Shown piece by piece: positions 48,744 through 58,199 of a stretch of 64,000 nt of DNA. This DNA is from Clostridiaceae bacterium (lineage in GTDB: Bacteria; Bacillota; Clostridia; DSM-8532): positions 1 through 64,000 of the forward strand of contig JAAXZX010000043.1 of assembly GCA_012719645.1 (NCBI GenBank). Direction: 5' to 3'. How positions within the stretch are numbered: position 1 is the stretch's first letter; each line of letters starts with the position of its first letter. The notes under the pieces were generated by a model. The model was not told the DNA's origin and made no database searches. It was given only the letters and a program-made list of their open reading frames with translations. The translations under genes and the position numbers were made by a program.

Positions 48744-49607
48744 TCAGCGCAGTCCGGCGGCCTTTAAAACCTCGGTGGTGGACTTCAGCCTGTTCATGGT
48801 ATAGAGATGGATGCCGGGAGCGCCGCCGTCCAGAAGCTCTCTTATCTGCCTTCCGGCGTATTCTATGCCGGCCTTGCGCAAGTCCTCCGGGCTGTCATGG
48901 TATTTATCTATCATGAGCACCAGTTGGGCGGGGATGGAGCATCCGCTCCTGGCGGTCATGGTCTTTATCCTTGAACTGAAGATGGGCATGACGCCCGGAA
49001 CGATGGGGCAGTTTATGCCTTCCTGGGCAGCCCGGTCAAGGAATTCGAAGTACAGCCTGTTATCAAAGAACAGCTGGGTGACCAGGAAATCCACACCCGC
49101 ATCCACTTTCTGCCTCAGCCATTTCCTGTCCTCTGCCAGCCTCCTGCTGTCCACATGCCCCTCAAGGTAAGCTGCCGCCGCGATGCAGAAGTCCCCCTGC
49201 TTCTTTATGTGGGCTATCAGTTCATTGGCATAACGGAATGCCCCCCTGCTGAAATCAAAATCGGGCTGGTCAATGGGAGGATCTCCCCTCAGGGCAAGTA
49301 TATTTTCTATATTCTCACGCTTGAGGTTTTCCAGTATCCCGTCTATCTGCTCCATGCTGTGACCTACACAGGTGAGATGGGCCATTGCTTCGATCCCAAA
49401 GGTGTTTTTCAGGGTCGAGGCAATTTCCACCGTTCTTCCCCTGGTGCTTCCGCCGGCCCCGTAGGTTACACTGATATAGTCGGGCGACAATTCCCTGAAA
49501 CCCGGAATGGATTCAAGGAGGGTTTCCAGCGGGACCTCGGGCTTGGGCGGAAAGACTTCAAAAGACAGGATCTGCCTGTTATCCAGGAACAGTTGGGACA
49601 GTTTCAT
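48744..49607 (-). CDS. metF: Methylenetetrahydrofolate reductase
   Basis: SFEVFPPK; PDYISVTYGAGGSTRGRTVEIA; LALRGDPP. Confidence 0.95.
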   Translation of the reverse strand: MKLSQLFLDNRQILSFEVFPPKPEVPLETLLESIPGFRELSPDYISVTYGAGGSTRGRTVEIASTLKNTFGIEAMAHLTCVGHSMEQIDGILENLKRENIENILALRGDPPIDQPDFDFSRGAFRYANELIAHIKKQGDFCIAAAAYLEGHVDSRRLAEDRKWLRQKVDAGVDFLVTQLFFDNRLYFEFLDRAAQEGINCPIVPGVMPIFSSRIKTMTARSGCSIPAQLVLMIDKYHDSPEDLRKAGIEYAGRQIRELLDGGAPGIHLYTMNRLKSTTEVLKAAGLR

Positions 49608-49623
49608 TCCGTAATACCTCCTT

Positions 49624-50535
49624 CTATATCAGGCTTACGATAGCCGGTATGGTTATTATCGAAAGAAGCGTGGATACCGAAACGCATTTCGAAGCGAACA
49701 AGGCGTCCTTATCGAACATCTCGGCAAATACGGTGGTGTTGGCTGCCGCGGGCATCGCCAAAGCCGTTACAATTACTGCCCCGGGCAGAGCGGGGATCCC
49801 CGGGATCCTGACCAGGGCGAGAGCTATAAGGGGCATCAGGATCAGCCTGACAAAGGATGAAAGATAGACCCGCCAGTCTGAGAATATATCCCTCAGCCTT
49901 GCGGAACTGATCACCGCCCCGACTATCAGCATGGAGACCGGCATGGTCATGTCCCCCACAGCCGTTACTGCACTGACAACAGGAGACGGCAAACTTATAC
50001 CGAAAATGAAAATCGGCATTCCGACATAAACCGCTATGATGCACGGGTTGCCAAAAACCTTTCGCGCGATCTCCCTTTTTGTCCCCCGGCCCCCGAACAG
50101 GGCATAGCCATAGGTCCACAGCATTATATTGAACATAACAATATAGAAGGAGCAGTAAAAAACACCATCATCCCCATAAAGGGCATACATTACGGGCAAA
50201 CCCATGTAGCCGCAGTTGGAAAAAACAGCTGAGAACCTTAATATCGGCGCAGTTTTTTCGTGAAACCTGCCATAGATCAGCTTTGAGAGAAATATGGACA
50301 GTATATACATGAATAAGGCCATTCCCACCATCCAGGAGATGTTAATGAGCCTTTCTTCGGTAAAAGTGATAAAGAAGGACTTCAGAACAAGCATTGGCGA
50401 TGTTACAAAGAGCAAGACCCCGGAAAGCTTTTTGCTCGCGGTCTGGTCAATAACACCTGTCTTGCCTGCTGCAAATCCTATGAGCATTATTATGAAAAGA
50501 ACCAGGACCTGATTCAGTACCAGCAAAGGATCCAT
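49624..50535 (-). CDS. AEC family transporter (auxin efflux carrier-like)
   Basis: 10-TM pattern; FSNCGYMGLPVMYALYG; ATG at 50535 with GGAGGTG. Confidence 0.9.
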   Translation of the reverse strand: MDPLLVLNQVLVLFIIMLIGFAAGKTGVIDQTASKKLSGVLLFVTSPMLVLKSFFITFTEERLINISWMVGMALFMYILSIFLSKLIYGRFHEKTAPILRFSAVFSNCGYMGLPVMYALYGDDGVFYCSFYIVMFNIMLWTYGYALFGGRGTKREIARKVFGNPCIIAVYVGMPIFIFGISLPSPVVSAVTAVGDMTMPVSMLIVGAVISSARLRDIFSDWRVYLSSFVRLILMPLIALALVRIPGIPALPGAVIVTALAMPAAANTTVFAEMFDKDALFASKCVSVSTLLSIITIPAIVSLI

Positions 50536-50707
50536 CCATACACCTCCGGCTCCGGCAAAGTCCACGATATATTGTCGGCTGATTAACAGCCTTGAATAAC
50601 AGTTTACCCGATATGTCCCGATTAGGCAATGGACATGGCGGCAGAAGTCCGGAGGCTTTTTCCCTTCGAAACCGACAATGAGGCAGGATCTGTGTACTGA
50701 GAAATCT

Positions 50708-51223
50708 TCATGGGATCTGATGCGGACCGGCTGCAACTATGGCGTAGTTCAGAACCCCGGCATATATCACCCAAAGCATGTATGGAACCATGAGCCAGCA
50801 TGCCGTGCTGTCTATTCCTGAGAATTTCAATGTGGTTATGAGAACCAGCACCGCCAGGACCAAAAGATCCAGCAATGCCACTCCCGCAAAGCCGAACCTG
50901 AAGAACAGGACAGGCCACATGAAGTTGAAAATGAGCTGGGAGCCATAGTAAAAAAGGGCATCCCTGACCTCCGCCCTGTCATGGCCGGCCCTGAATATCC
51001 TGTATGCGGCAATACCCATCAGGATATAGAGAAAAGCCCAGACGGGACCGAAAACCCATCCTGGCGGCGCTATGGCCGGTTTATGCATCATCTCGTATGC
51101 CATGCGCATATCAGGAGAAAGCCATGCACTCAGAAAACCCGTTCCCAGGCTGATTGAAACACTGGCCAGAAGTGCCAGGCTGTCCTTCCTTTCATCCTCA
51201 AGCGACGGTTTTATGATAACCAT
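50708..51223 (-). CDS. tspO: TspO/MBR family tryptophan-rich sensory protein
   Basis: KPAIAPPGWVFGPVWAFLYILMGIAAY; LIFNFMWPVLFF; start approximate. Confidence 0.93.
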   Translation of the reverse strand: MVIIKPSLEDERKDSLALLASVSISLGTGFLSAWLSPDMRMAYEMMHKPAIAPPGWVFGPVWAFLYILMGIAAYRIFRAGHDRAEVRDALFYYGSQLIFNFMWPVLFFRFGFAGVALLDLLVLAVLVLITTLKFSGIDSTACWLMVPYMLWVIYAGVLNYAIVAAGPHQIP

Positions 51224-51329
51224 CAGCCTCCCGGGGTTGATGCCTGCTGATACAAGTATATGCGGCAATCTCCCCGGAATTTGCCCCAAGAACAGGCGCA
51301 CACGGATAAAAACCATGGTCCGGAGACAC

Positions 51330-51377
51330 AAAAAGGAGCTGTCGGATCAAGCCCGCGGCCTGATCCGGCAGCTCCTT
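51330..51377 (-). terminator. Intrinsic terminator of the hyd operon
   Basis: Minus strand AAGGAGCTGCCGGATCA...TGATCCGACAGCTCCTTTTTG. Confidence 0.85.
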
Positions 51378-51389
51378 ATGCAAATGGGA

Positions 51390-53156
51390 TTATTGGGGAT
51401 CACAAACACAATCCTCAGGGTAGTTCTCACGGACGATATAGTGGGTATGCAGGAGTTCGTGAGACTTGTGCCCTCCGGGTTCACCCAGGTATTCCTCATA
51501 GAACTTTTGAACAGTGGGATTATGGTGCGAGAACCTCATGGTGCTTGACTCATCCTCCTGGTATATTGCCTTGGCCCTTTCAGTGCGCAAATCTATCTCG
51601 TTCCTGACCGAAGCAGGCTGGATGGGCTGGCCGCCGCCTGTTACGCAGCCGCCGGGGCATGCCATGATCTCGATGAAGTGATAGGTTTCCTCGCCGCTGC
51701 GCACCTTCTCAAGAAGTTTCCGGGCGTTCCCAAGACCATGGGCAACTGCCGCCCTGATCTTTATACCCGCTACCTCAAGCTCCGCGGTCTTTATGCCGTC
51801 TTCACCGCGTACAGCCTTGATTTCGACCTGCTCCGGATCCTTGCCGGTCAGAAGGTACGGAACGCTTCTCAGGGCAGCTTCCATAACACCGCCGGTAGCG
51901 CCGAAAATCACACCTGCGCCGGTTGCTTCGCCCATGGGATCGTCAAATTTCTCGTCCTCAAGGTTTACAAAGTCGATACCGGCTTCCTTGATCATCTCGG
52001 CCAACTCGCGGGTAGTGATAACCTCGTCAACATCGGGATAACCCGTAGAAGCCAGTTCGGAACGCTTGCTCTCGAACTTCTTGGCCGTGCATGGCATTAC
52101 CGACACAACGAAGATCTTTGAAGGATCTATGCCCATCTTCTCGGCATAATAGGATTTCAGCATGGCTCCAAACATTTCATGCGGAGATTTGCATGTGGAC
52201 AGGTTGTCCAGCATATCCGGGAAATTATGCTCGCAGAACTTGATCCAGCCCGGGCTGCAGGAGGTGATAAGCGGGAGCTTGCCGTTGTTCTTTATCCTGT
52301 TCACGAGCTCGGTGCCCTCTTCCATGATGGTCAGGTCGGCTGCCGTATCTGTATCAAATACCTTGTCAAACTTCAGTTTCTTCAGTGCGCTTACCATCTT
52401 ACCGGTAACCGGTGTTCCGATGGGAAGACCGAATTCCTCTCCCAGGGCGGCCCTGACAGCGGGAGCGGTCTGGACGATCACGTACAGATCCTCGTTCCCC
52501 AGCGCATCCCAAACCTTTTCGATTGAGCTCTTTTCACGAAGGGCGCCTGTGGGACATGCGACTATACACTGGCCGCAGTTGACGCAGGGGGTGTCCCTGA
52601 GCGGCATATGGAACGGTGATGCCACGATGGTTTTATAACCCCTGTCAACGGTTTCAATGGCGGATACTGTCTGTATATACTTGCAAACTGAAACACAGCG
52701 GCGGCACAGTATGCACTTGTTGGGATCGCGGACTATTGAATGTGACAGGTCGTCGATCGGGAAGTTCTGCTCTGCTCCCTCAAAGCGGATGTCCTGGATA
52801 TTCAGGTCGCGTGCCAGCTTCTGCAACTCGCAGTTGCGGCTCCTGACACAGGAAAGGCATTTCTTTTCATGGCTGGACAGGATGAGCTCGAGGGTAACCC
52901 TCCTTGACTCCCTGATCTCAGGACTGTTGGTAACCACTTTCAGCCCTTCCGCCACGGGATACATACATGCTGCCTGCAGGCTCTTGGCCCCGACATCGAC
53001 TACGCACATGCGGCATGCGCCAATCTCATTAACCCCTTTAAGGTAGCAAAGTGTCGGGATATGAATGCCCGCAAGTTTTGCCGCCTCCAGGACCGTGGAT
53101 CCAACCGGGGCTTTGACTTCCTTGCCGTCTATGGTCAAAGTAACAAAATCAGACAT
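51390..53156 (-). CDS. hydA: NADH-dependent [FeFe] hydrogenase catalytic subunit (HydA-type)
   Basis: 2Fe-2S N-terminus; HEKKCLSCVRSRNCELQ; two 4Fe-4S; H-cluster TSCSPGWIKFCE, MPCTAKKFE, MACPGGCVTGGGQP. Confidence 0.96.
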   Translation of the reverse strand: MSDFVTLTIDGKEVKAPVGSTVLEAAKLAGIHIPTLCYLKGVNEIGACRMCVVDVGAKSLQAACMYPVAEGLKVVTNSPEIRESRRVTLELILSSHEKKCLSCVRSRNCELQKLARDLNIQDIRFEGAEQNFPIDDLSHSIVRDPNKCILCRRCVSVCKYIQTVSAIETVDRGYKTIVASPFHMPLRDTPCVNCGQCIVACPTGALREKSSIEKVWDALGNEDLYVIVQTAPAVRAALGEEFGLPIGTPVTGKMVSALKKLKFDKVFDTDTAADLTIMEEGTELVNRIKNNGKLPLITSCSPGWIKFCEHNFPDMLDNLSTCKSPHEMFGAMLKSYYAEKMGIDPSKIFVVSVMPCTAKKFESKRSELASTGYPDVDEVITTRELAEMIKEAGIDFVNLEDEKFDDPMGEATGAGVIFGATGGVMEAALRSVPYLLTGKDPEQVEIKAVRGEDGIKTAELEVAGIKIRAAVAHGLGNARKLLEKVRSGEETYHFIEIMACPGGCVTGGGQPIQPASVRNEIDLRTERAKAIYQEDESSTMRFSHHNPTVQKFYEEYLGEPGGHKSHELLHTHYIVRENYPEDCVCDPQ

Positions 53157-53175
53157 TTACTGCACTCTCCTTTCC

Positions 53176-54966
53176 TTATTGGGTAATGATGGCTTTGAAT
53201 TTGCATGACTCCATGCAAACGCCGCACTTGATGCATTTGGATATATCGATGGAGTGGGGTTTCTTCAGCTCGCCGCTGATGGCGCCCACAGGACACTTCT
53301 TCGCGCACAGGGTACAGCCCTTGCACTTGTCTTCGAGGATCACATAGTGCACCAGGGCCTTGCAAACGCCGGCAGGGCACTTCTTATCCCTGACATGGGC
53401 CAGGTATTCATCCCGGAAGTAGCGCAGCGTGCTGAGTACGGGGTTGGGCGCGGTCTGGCCCAGTCCGCACAGGGCAGATTTCTTGATGTTGTTGGCAAGG
53501 GTTTCAAGTTTCTCTATATCCGATTCCTCACCCTTGCCCTGGGTTATCTTTTCAAGGATCTCATACATCCTCTTGGTTCCTATGCGGCATGGCGGACATT
53601 TTCCGCAGGACTCGTCAACGGTGAATTCCAGGAAGAACTTGGCGATATCCACCATACAGTTGTCCTCGTCCATTACGATGAGACCGCCGGAACCCATCAT
53701 GGAACCCAGCGCTGTCAGCGAATCATAGTCTATCGGCGTATCGATATGGCTTGCGGGTATGCATCCGCCCGAAGGACCGCCGGTCTGGGCAGCCTTGAAC
53801 TTCTTGCCATTGGGAATACCGCCGCCGATATCGTAAATTACCTCGCGCAGGGTGGTGCCCATCGGGATCTCAACCAGGCCCGTGTTATTGATCTTGCCGC
53901 CAACAGCGAACACCTTTGTTCCCTTGCTCTTTTCTGTCCCGATGGAAGCAAACCATTCGGGGCCTTTGTTTATGATAACCGGTATATTGGCGTATGTTTC
54001 AACATTGTTGAGCAGGGTCGGCTTGCCGAACAGGCCTTTCACAGCCGGGAACGGAGGCCTTGTCCTGGGTTCGCCCCTGTGTCCCTCGATGGAGGTCATA
54101 AGGGCGGTTTCCTCACCGCATACGAATGCGCCGGCTCCAAGCCGCAGATCTATATCAAAGGAGAAGTCGGTTCCGAATATATTCTTGCCCAACAGGCCAT
54201 ATTCCCTTGCCTGGCCAATCGCTGTCCTGAGCCTTTGGACGGCTATGGGGTATTCTGCACGAACATAGATGTATCCCTGGCCGGCGCCGATGGCATATCC
54301 GGCAATGGTCATGGCTTCCAGCACCGAATGGGGGTCACCCTCCAGCACCGACCTGTCCATAAACGCTCCGGGGTCACCTTCGTCGGCGTTGCAGCATACG
54401 AATTTCTCGTCGCCTTCAGCCTGGGCGGCAAACTGCCACTTCAGGCCAGTGGGGAACCCTGCGCCGCCGCGTCCGCGAAGGCCGGATTTCTTGACAAGAT
54501 CTATAACCTCCTGGGGGGTCATCTCGGTAAGAACCTTGGCCAATGCCCTGTATCCGTCATAGGCGATGTATTCATCGATATTCTCAGGATTGATGACGCC
54601 GCAGTTCCTGAGGGCAATCCTCTTCTGCCTGCTGAAGAATCCAACGTTCTCCAGTGACTTGGCCACATCCTGGGCTTCCTTGTCACCAAGCAGCAGACGC
54701 TTGACGATACGTCCCTTTACAAGATGTTCATCAACAATCTCGGGAACATCCTTTACAGTTACCTTTGAGTATGTAGCCCCTTCAGGGTACACAACCATTA
54801 TGGGGCCTTTTTCGCAAAGGCCGAAGCAGCCCGTCTTCACGATCTTGACTTCTTTGTCAATACCGCGCTCAACGAGCAGTTTATGCATTGTTTCTGCTAT
54901 ATCAGCGGATTTTGAAGCGGTACAACCGGTACCGGCGCATATCAGCACATGCGATCTGTAAATCAT
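53176..54966 (-). CDS. hydB: NuoF-like flavoprotein subunit (HydB-type) with C-terminal 2x[4Fe-4S]
   Basis: GLRGRGGAGFPTGLKW; CNADEGDPGAFMDR; ESCGKCPPCRIGTKR; C-terminal ferredoxin CKGCTLCAKKCPVGAI. Confidence 0.96.
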   Translation of the reverse strand: MIYRSHVLICAGTGCTASKSADIAETMHKLLVERGIDKEVKIVKTGCFGLCEKGPIMVVYPEGATYSKVTVKDVPEIVDEHLVKGRIVKRLLLGDKEAQDVAKSLENVGFFSRQKRIALRNCGVINPENIDEYIAYDGYRALAKVLTEMTPQEVIDLVKKSGLRGRGGAGFPTGLKWQFAAQAEGDEKFVCCNADEGDPGAFMDRSVLEGDPHSVLEAMTIAGYAIGAGQGYIYVRAEYPIAVQRLRTAIGQAREYGLLGKNIFGTDFSFDIDLRLGAGAFVCGEETALMTSIEGHRGEPRTRPPFPAVKGLFGKPTLLNNVETYANIPVIINKGPEWFASIGTEKSKGTKVFAVGGKINNTGLVEIPMGTTLREVIYDIGGGIPNGKKFKAAQTGGPSGGCIPASHIDTPIDYDSLTALGSMMGSGGLIVMDEDNCMVDIAKFFLEFTVDESCGKCPPCRIGTKRMYEILEKITQGKGEESDIEKLETLANNIKKSALCGLGQTAPNPVLSTLRYFRDEYLAHVRDKKCPAGVCKALVHYVILEDKCKGCTLCAKKCPVGAISGELKKPHSIDISKCIKCGVCMESCKFKAIITQ

Positions 54967-54993
54967 ATTTCCAACCTCCCTGACCTCATACTC

Positions 54994-55362
54994 TTACTTC
55001 TCGGCGGCACCGATTGTGAATTCCAAAACCGGTCTTCCGTTCACGATGTGTTCTGCCACAATCCTTCTTGCCTTCTCAGCATCGAGTTTCACATAGGTTG
55101 TTTTCTCTCCGTTGGGCTCAATAACCTCGGCAATAGGTTCAAAACGACAAACGCCAACGCATCCGGTCATTGTTACGTTGACGGTATTAATACCCCGTTT
55201 GTTCAATTCCTCAATAAACGCATTCATAACTGGTCTTGCACCGGCTGCAATTCCGCATGTGGCCATTCCGACGACAATCCTCGTTTTGTTTTCATTGTCC
55301 CGTATCGCTATCTCCTTGAGGGCTCTCTCGCGAATGGCCTCAAGCTCTTTAATTGACTTCAT
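54994..55362 (-). CDS. Thioredoxin-like (2Fe-2S) ferredoxin domain protein (HydD-type)
   Basis: VGMATCGIAAGARPVM...VTMTGCVGVCRFEPI; GGAGGTG RBS overlapping the end of the upstream gene. Confidence 0.88.
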   Translation of the reverse strand: MKSIKELEAIRERALKEIAIRDNENKTRIVVGMATCGIAAGARPVMNAFIEELNKRGINTVNVTMTGCVGVCRFEPIAEVIEPNGEKTTYVKLDAEKARRIVAEHIVNGRPVLEFTIGAAEK

Positions 55363-55918
55363 CCAAAACACCTCCAAATACCGATCTGAATCCTTCACTT
55401 AATGTATTCTGTATCCATTCCTGAACATGTTTGTTGGTGATCGAAACACCTTGTAAAGCTTTTTTTATGTCCGCAAGACTGAATTCAAACTGTTGGTCCT
55501 CACTTGCGAATCTGATCTCCCAGTCTATTTCGGGATGGGATGCTATCAGCATAACCAGGGTGTCGTCTACATTGCCTGCCGGGATACGATCCACACTGTC
55601 CACCGGGAATGTTGCGCTGACCTCCGTCCCCTCATTTACAACCGATTTTATATTGAAAACGCCTCCTGCCAGTTCGGCTGATTGCTTCAACAGCGGTATC
55701 CCAAGACCTACCTGTCGGGTTTTCCTGCTGGTAGTGAACGGATCTGTCACTTTTTCAAGAAAGTCAGGATCCATTCCTCTGCCGTTGTCGGATATAACCA
55801 CTTTCAGTACTGCGGGACGGCCTTCCGCCGTCAGGCTGATTGTTATGAGATCAGCCTTTGCCGCTATGGCGTTTTGCGCGATGTCCAGTATATGCAGCGA
55901 TAAATCTCTCATGTTCAA
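55349..55918 (-). CDS. Stand-alone HATPase_c ATP-binding protein
   Basis: LSLHILDIAQNAIAAKADLITISL; ISDNGRGMDPDFL; TRQVGLGIPLLKQSAELAGG. Confidence 0.88.
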   Translation of the reverse strand: MNMRDLSLHILDIAQNAIAAKADLITISLTAEGRPAVLKVVISDNGRGMDPDFLEKVTDPFTTSRKTRQVGLGIPLLKQSAELAGGVFNIKSVVNEGTEVSATFPVDSVDRIPAGNVDDTLVMLIASHPEIDWEIRFASEDQQFEFSLADIKKALQGVSITNKHVQEWIQNTLSEGFRSVFGGVLDEVN

Positions 55919-55952
55919 TTCCCTGCCGGCAGCGGACGCAGCGGGAGATATC

Positions 55953-56450
55953 CTATACAGCCTCCGCCTCTTTGTCCCTGTAGGACTTGATGATGCCGGG
56001 AATATCGTCGGGTGTCAGTCTGCCATAAACATCATCATTGATCATCATAACCGGGGCAAGACCGCAGGCGCCGACACAGCGGCACGCATCCAATGAAAAG
56101 AGTCCGTCCTTGGTGCACTGGCCGCTCTTGATTTTAAGAATCTGGCTGAGCTTATCGAGGATAGCGCCGGATCCTTTTACATAACACGCGGTTCCCAGGC
56201 AGACATTTATTTTGTACTTACCCTTCGGTTCAAGCGAAAACTGGGTGTAGAACGTAACCACACCATAAACATCTGCCAGGGAAACATTAAGCCCCTCGGC
56301 TATCCTTTTCTGAACACTCATGGGCAAATAACCGTAAATTTCCTGTGCCTCATGCAGAACAGGAATCAATGCGCCACGAGTACCCTTATACCTGGCGATT
56401 ATCTCGTCAAGCTTCTGTTCCTTTGAGTCCTTGCAACAGCAAACGCCCAT
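55953..56450 (-). CDS. hydC: NuoE-like 2Fe-2S subunit (HydC-type)
   Basis: GALIPVLHEAQEIYGYLP; CLGTACYVKGS; LDACRCVGACGLAPVMMIN. Confidence 0.95.
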   Translation of the reverse strand: MGVCCCKDSKEQKLDEIIARYKGTRGALIPVLHEAQEIYGYLPMSVQKRIAEGLNVSLADVYGVVTFYTQFSLEPKGKYKINVCLGTACYVKGSGAILDKLSQILKIKSGQCTKDGLFSLDACRCVGACGLAPVMMINDDVYGRLTPDDIPGIIKSYRDKEAEAV

Positions 56451-56483
56451 TTCAAATACCTCCCGATGTTATGCTCATCTATA

Positions 56484-56542
56484 TTGTGAACATATTAACG
56501 ATCTTTGATATTATTATAGCAGTTATACTGTATACATATCAA
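56484..56542 (-). promoter_or_regulatory. Hyd operon promoter (TTGATA-N18-TATAAT) with Rex-like operator downstream of -10
   Basis: TATAAT on minus strand (56513-56518); TTGTGAA-CATA-TTAACGA at 56484-56501 against clostridial Rex consensus TTGTTAANNNNTTAACAA. Confidence 0.65.
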
Positions 56543-56690
56543 CAGGAAAGTCAAAGAAGCAATCAATATAGCTAATTCAACAAGCACGGGGTAATTTTAC
56601 CACATTTTTTTGTTAAAAATGCAGAGATCATTCACATTATTTCCCAGCAGCCGTGTGAGCAGAGCGCGGTGATCTCTGCAAAGAAACAAG

Positions 56691-56724
56691 AAGCGGGAAG
56701 CTGAAAGTCAGCTTCCCGCTTTTA
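56691..56724 (-). terminator. Strong hairpin at the end of the Gld-like operon
   Basis: AAGCGGGAAGCTGAAAGTCAGCTTCCCGCTTTT; T-run better on plus strand, so direction uncertain. Confidence 0.6.
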
Positions 56725-56747
56725 CATGCATGAAGGGGGTCGCCAGT

Positions 56748-58199
56748 CTATTCTTGCAATCCTTCCATCAGGTTTTCATAGGCCTTGCGGATTCCCATGT
56801 TGTCCTTGTCCAGTTCCCTTTTCCCTATTACCAGCCCGGTGTATTTGCCGTTTTTCATGCCATAATATCCGTAGCCGTCGGGGGTGGGAACCAGCTCAAC
56901 CACGGTTACCTCTCCGGCTTTTGAGGTGTAAGTCAGCCTTACTTCAGGCTTTCCTTCGGGATTAGCGTCAAGATCAAGCCTGTCGCCCGATATGGCTATA
57001 GCTCCCTGGAAGTACTTCCTGAACAGGCTGCGGTTATCCTTGTCATCAATCGACCTTCCGTTGAAAATATAGACATCATCCTCGGCCAACTGCTGGCTGA
57101 TGTCCATTTCCAGCACGTCGGTCCGGCCGTCCAGTTCGATCACAAGCTTTGCCGTGTCAAAGATGGACGGGGTATATACCATCATCAGTGCCACGTCTTT
57201 GAGCGGCATATCCACATAGTTCAGGTTCTCGGTGCTGACTGTATACACATAGTCCTTGCCTTCCATCATGATATAATAGACCGAACCTTCGCGCTTCCCG
57301 ACCTTCAGTTCATAGGACTGGCCATCCAGCGTATACTTGAAAACATAGCGGGGTTCATCAAGGCCATACTGGCTGAGGTCGGAAGACACGTCGTCCACTA
57401 CAGCGGCAGCAGTCAACCCGGACAGTCCCCGGAGGAAAAGGTCCAAATTCTGGAGATTTGCGCCGATCTCCACCGGTTCGGTTATGAGCCAGTCAACCGG
57501 AGCCTTTTTCAGATGGGCAGAGAATACAATCTCACCATCCCTGCAGAAGGTTAATTCGGTCATATCTTCAAGGTCCAGGTTGCTCTTATGGTAAAGCTGC
57601 CTTGAAACCAGGCTGTACCTGTTCGGCTTCATATATTCGGCAAGGTAGCGGACGAGGGTGTATACCTCTTTCCCATTGCCCTTTTTCACATAGTAGTAAT
57701 CTCCGGTGGGTGTGGCGTTGCCCACCTCAATGGTCTGCGATTCACCCGCCTCATTGAAGAAGGTTACCGTAAACGGCTTATCCAGGCCATAGACGGACAG
57801 GTCCTGCGGATCGGCTTCAATCAGCCTGTTGGTCTTGGCATATACTCCTCCGTAAATGATATCACCGACCACATTCTGTTCAGGCGGGAAGTCATCGCTG
57901 TCCCACATCTTCACCTTATTAATCGTGACCGTCTCGGTTCCGTCATCCTCGATAGTCCTGTATTCCACGTCCTTATCCACCTGTTTCAGGACTATCTCCG
58001 CATCGTCATACTTCAGAAGGATCTTAACAATATCATCCCGTTCAAAGTCAATCAACTTGATGGCTTCGGGGTTTTCCCCGGCGACTGCGGAGTTTTCAGG
58101 ATCAGCCGGCGTCTCTTTTTTGCCTTTAAGCAGGAAGTACGCCGCCACCAGAACAGCAAGGACCAGTCCCAGGATGATCACATTCCGCCATCTCTTCAT
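56748..58199 (-). CDS. DUF4340-like membrane-anchored protein
   Basis: N-terminal TM; repeated ..YGLDKPFTVTFFNEAGESQTIEVGNATPTGDYYYVKKGNGKEVYTL.. blocks; adjacent to gldG-like gene. Confidence 0.8.
   Translation of the reverse strand: MKRWRNVIILGLVLAVLVAAYFLLKGKKETPADPENSAVAGENPEAIKLIDFERDDIVKILLKYDDAEIVLKQVDKDVEYRTIEDDGTETVTINKVKMWDSDDFPPEQNVVGDIIYGGVYAKTNRLIEADPQDLSVYGLDKPFTVTFFNEAGESQTIEVGNATPTGDYYYVKKGNGKEVYTLVRYLAEYMKPNRYSLVSRQLYHKSNLDLEDMTELTFCRDGEIVFSAHLKKAPVDWLITEPVEIGANLQNLDLFLRGLSGLTAAAVVDDVSSDLSQYGLDEPRYVFKYTLDGQSYELKVGKREGSVYYIMMEGKDYVYTVSTENLNYVDMPLKDVALMMVYTPSIFDTAKLVIELDGRTDVLEMDISQQLAEDDVYIFNGRSIDDKDNRSLFRKYFQGAIAISGDRLDLDANPEGKPEVRLTYTSKAGEVTVVELVPTPDGYGYYGMKNGKYTGLVIGKRELDKDNMGIRKAYENLMEGLQE

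Noticed and set aside
53254-54657. 467-aa + strand ORF antisense to hydB
   Set aside because: Fully antisense to a clear NuoF-like gene; low-complexity translation without family motifs.
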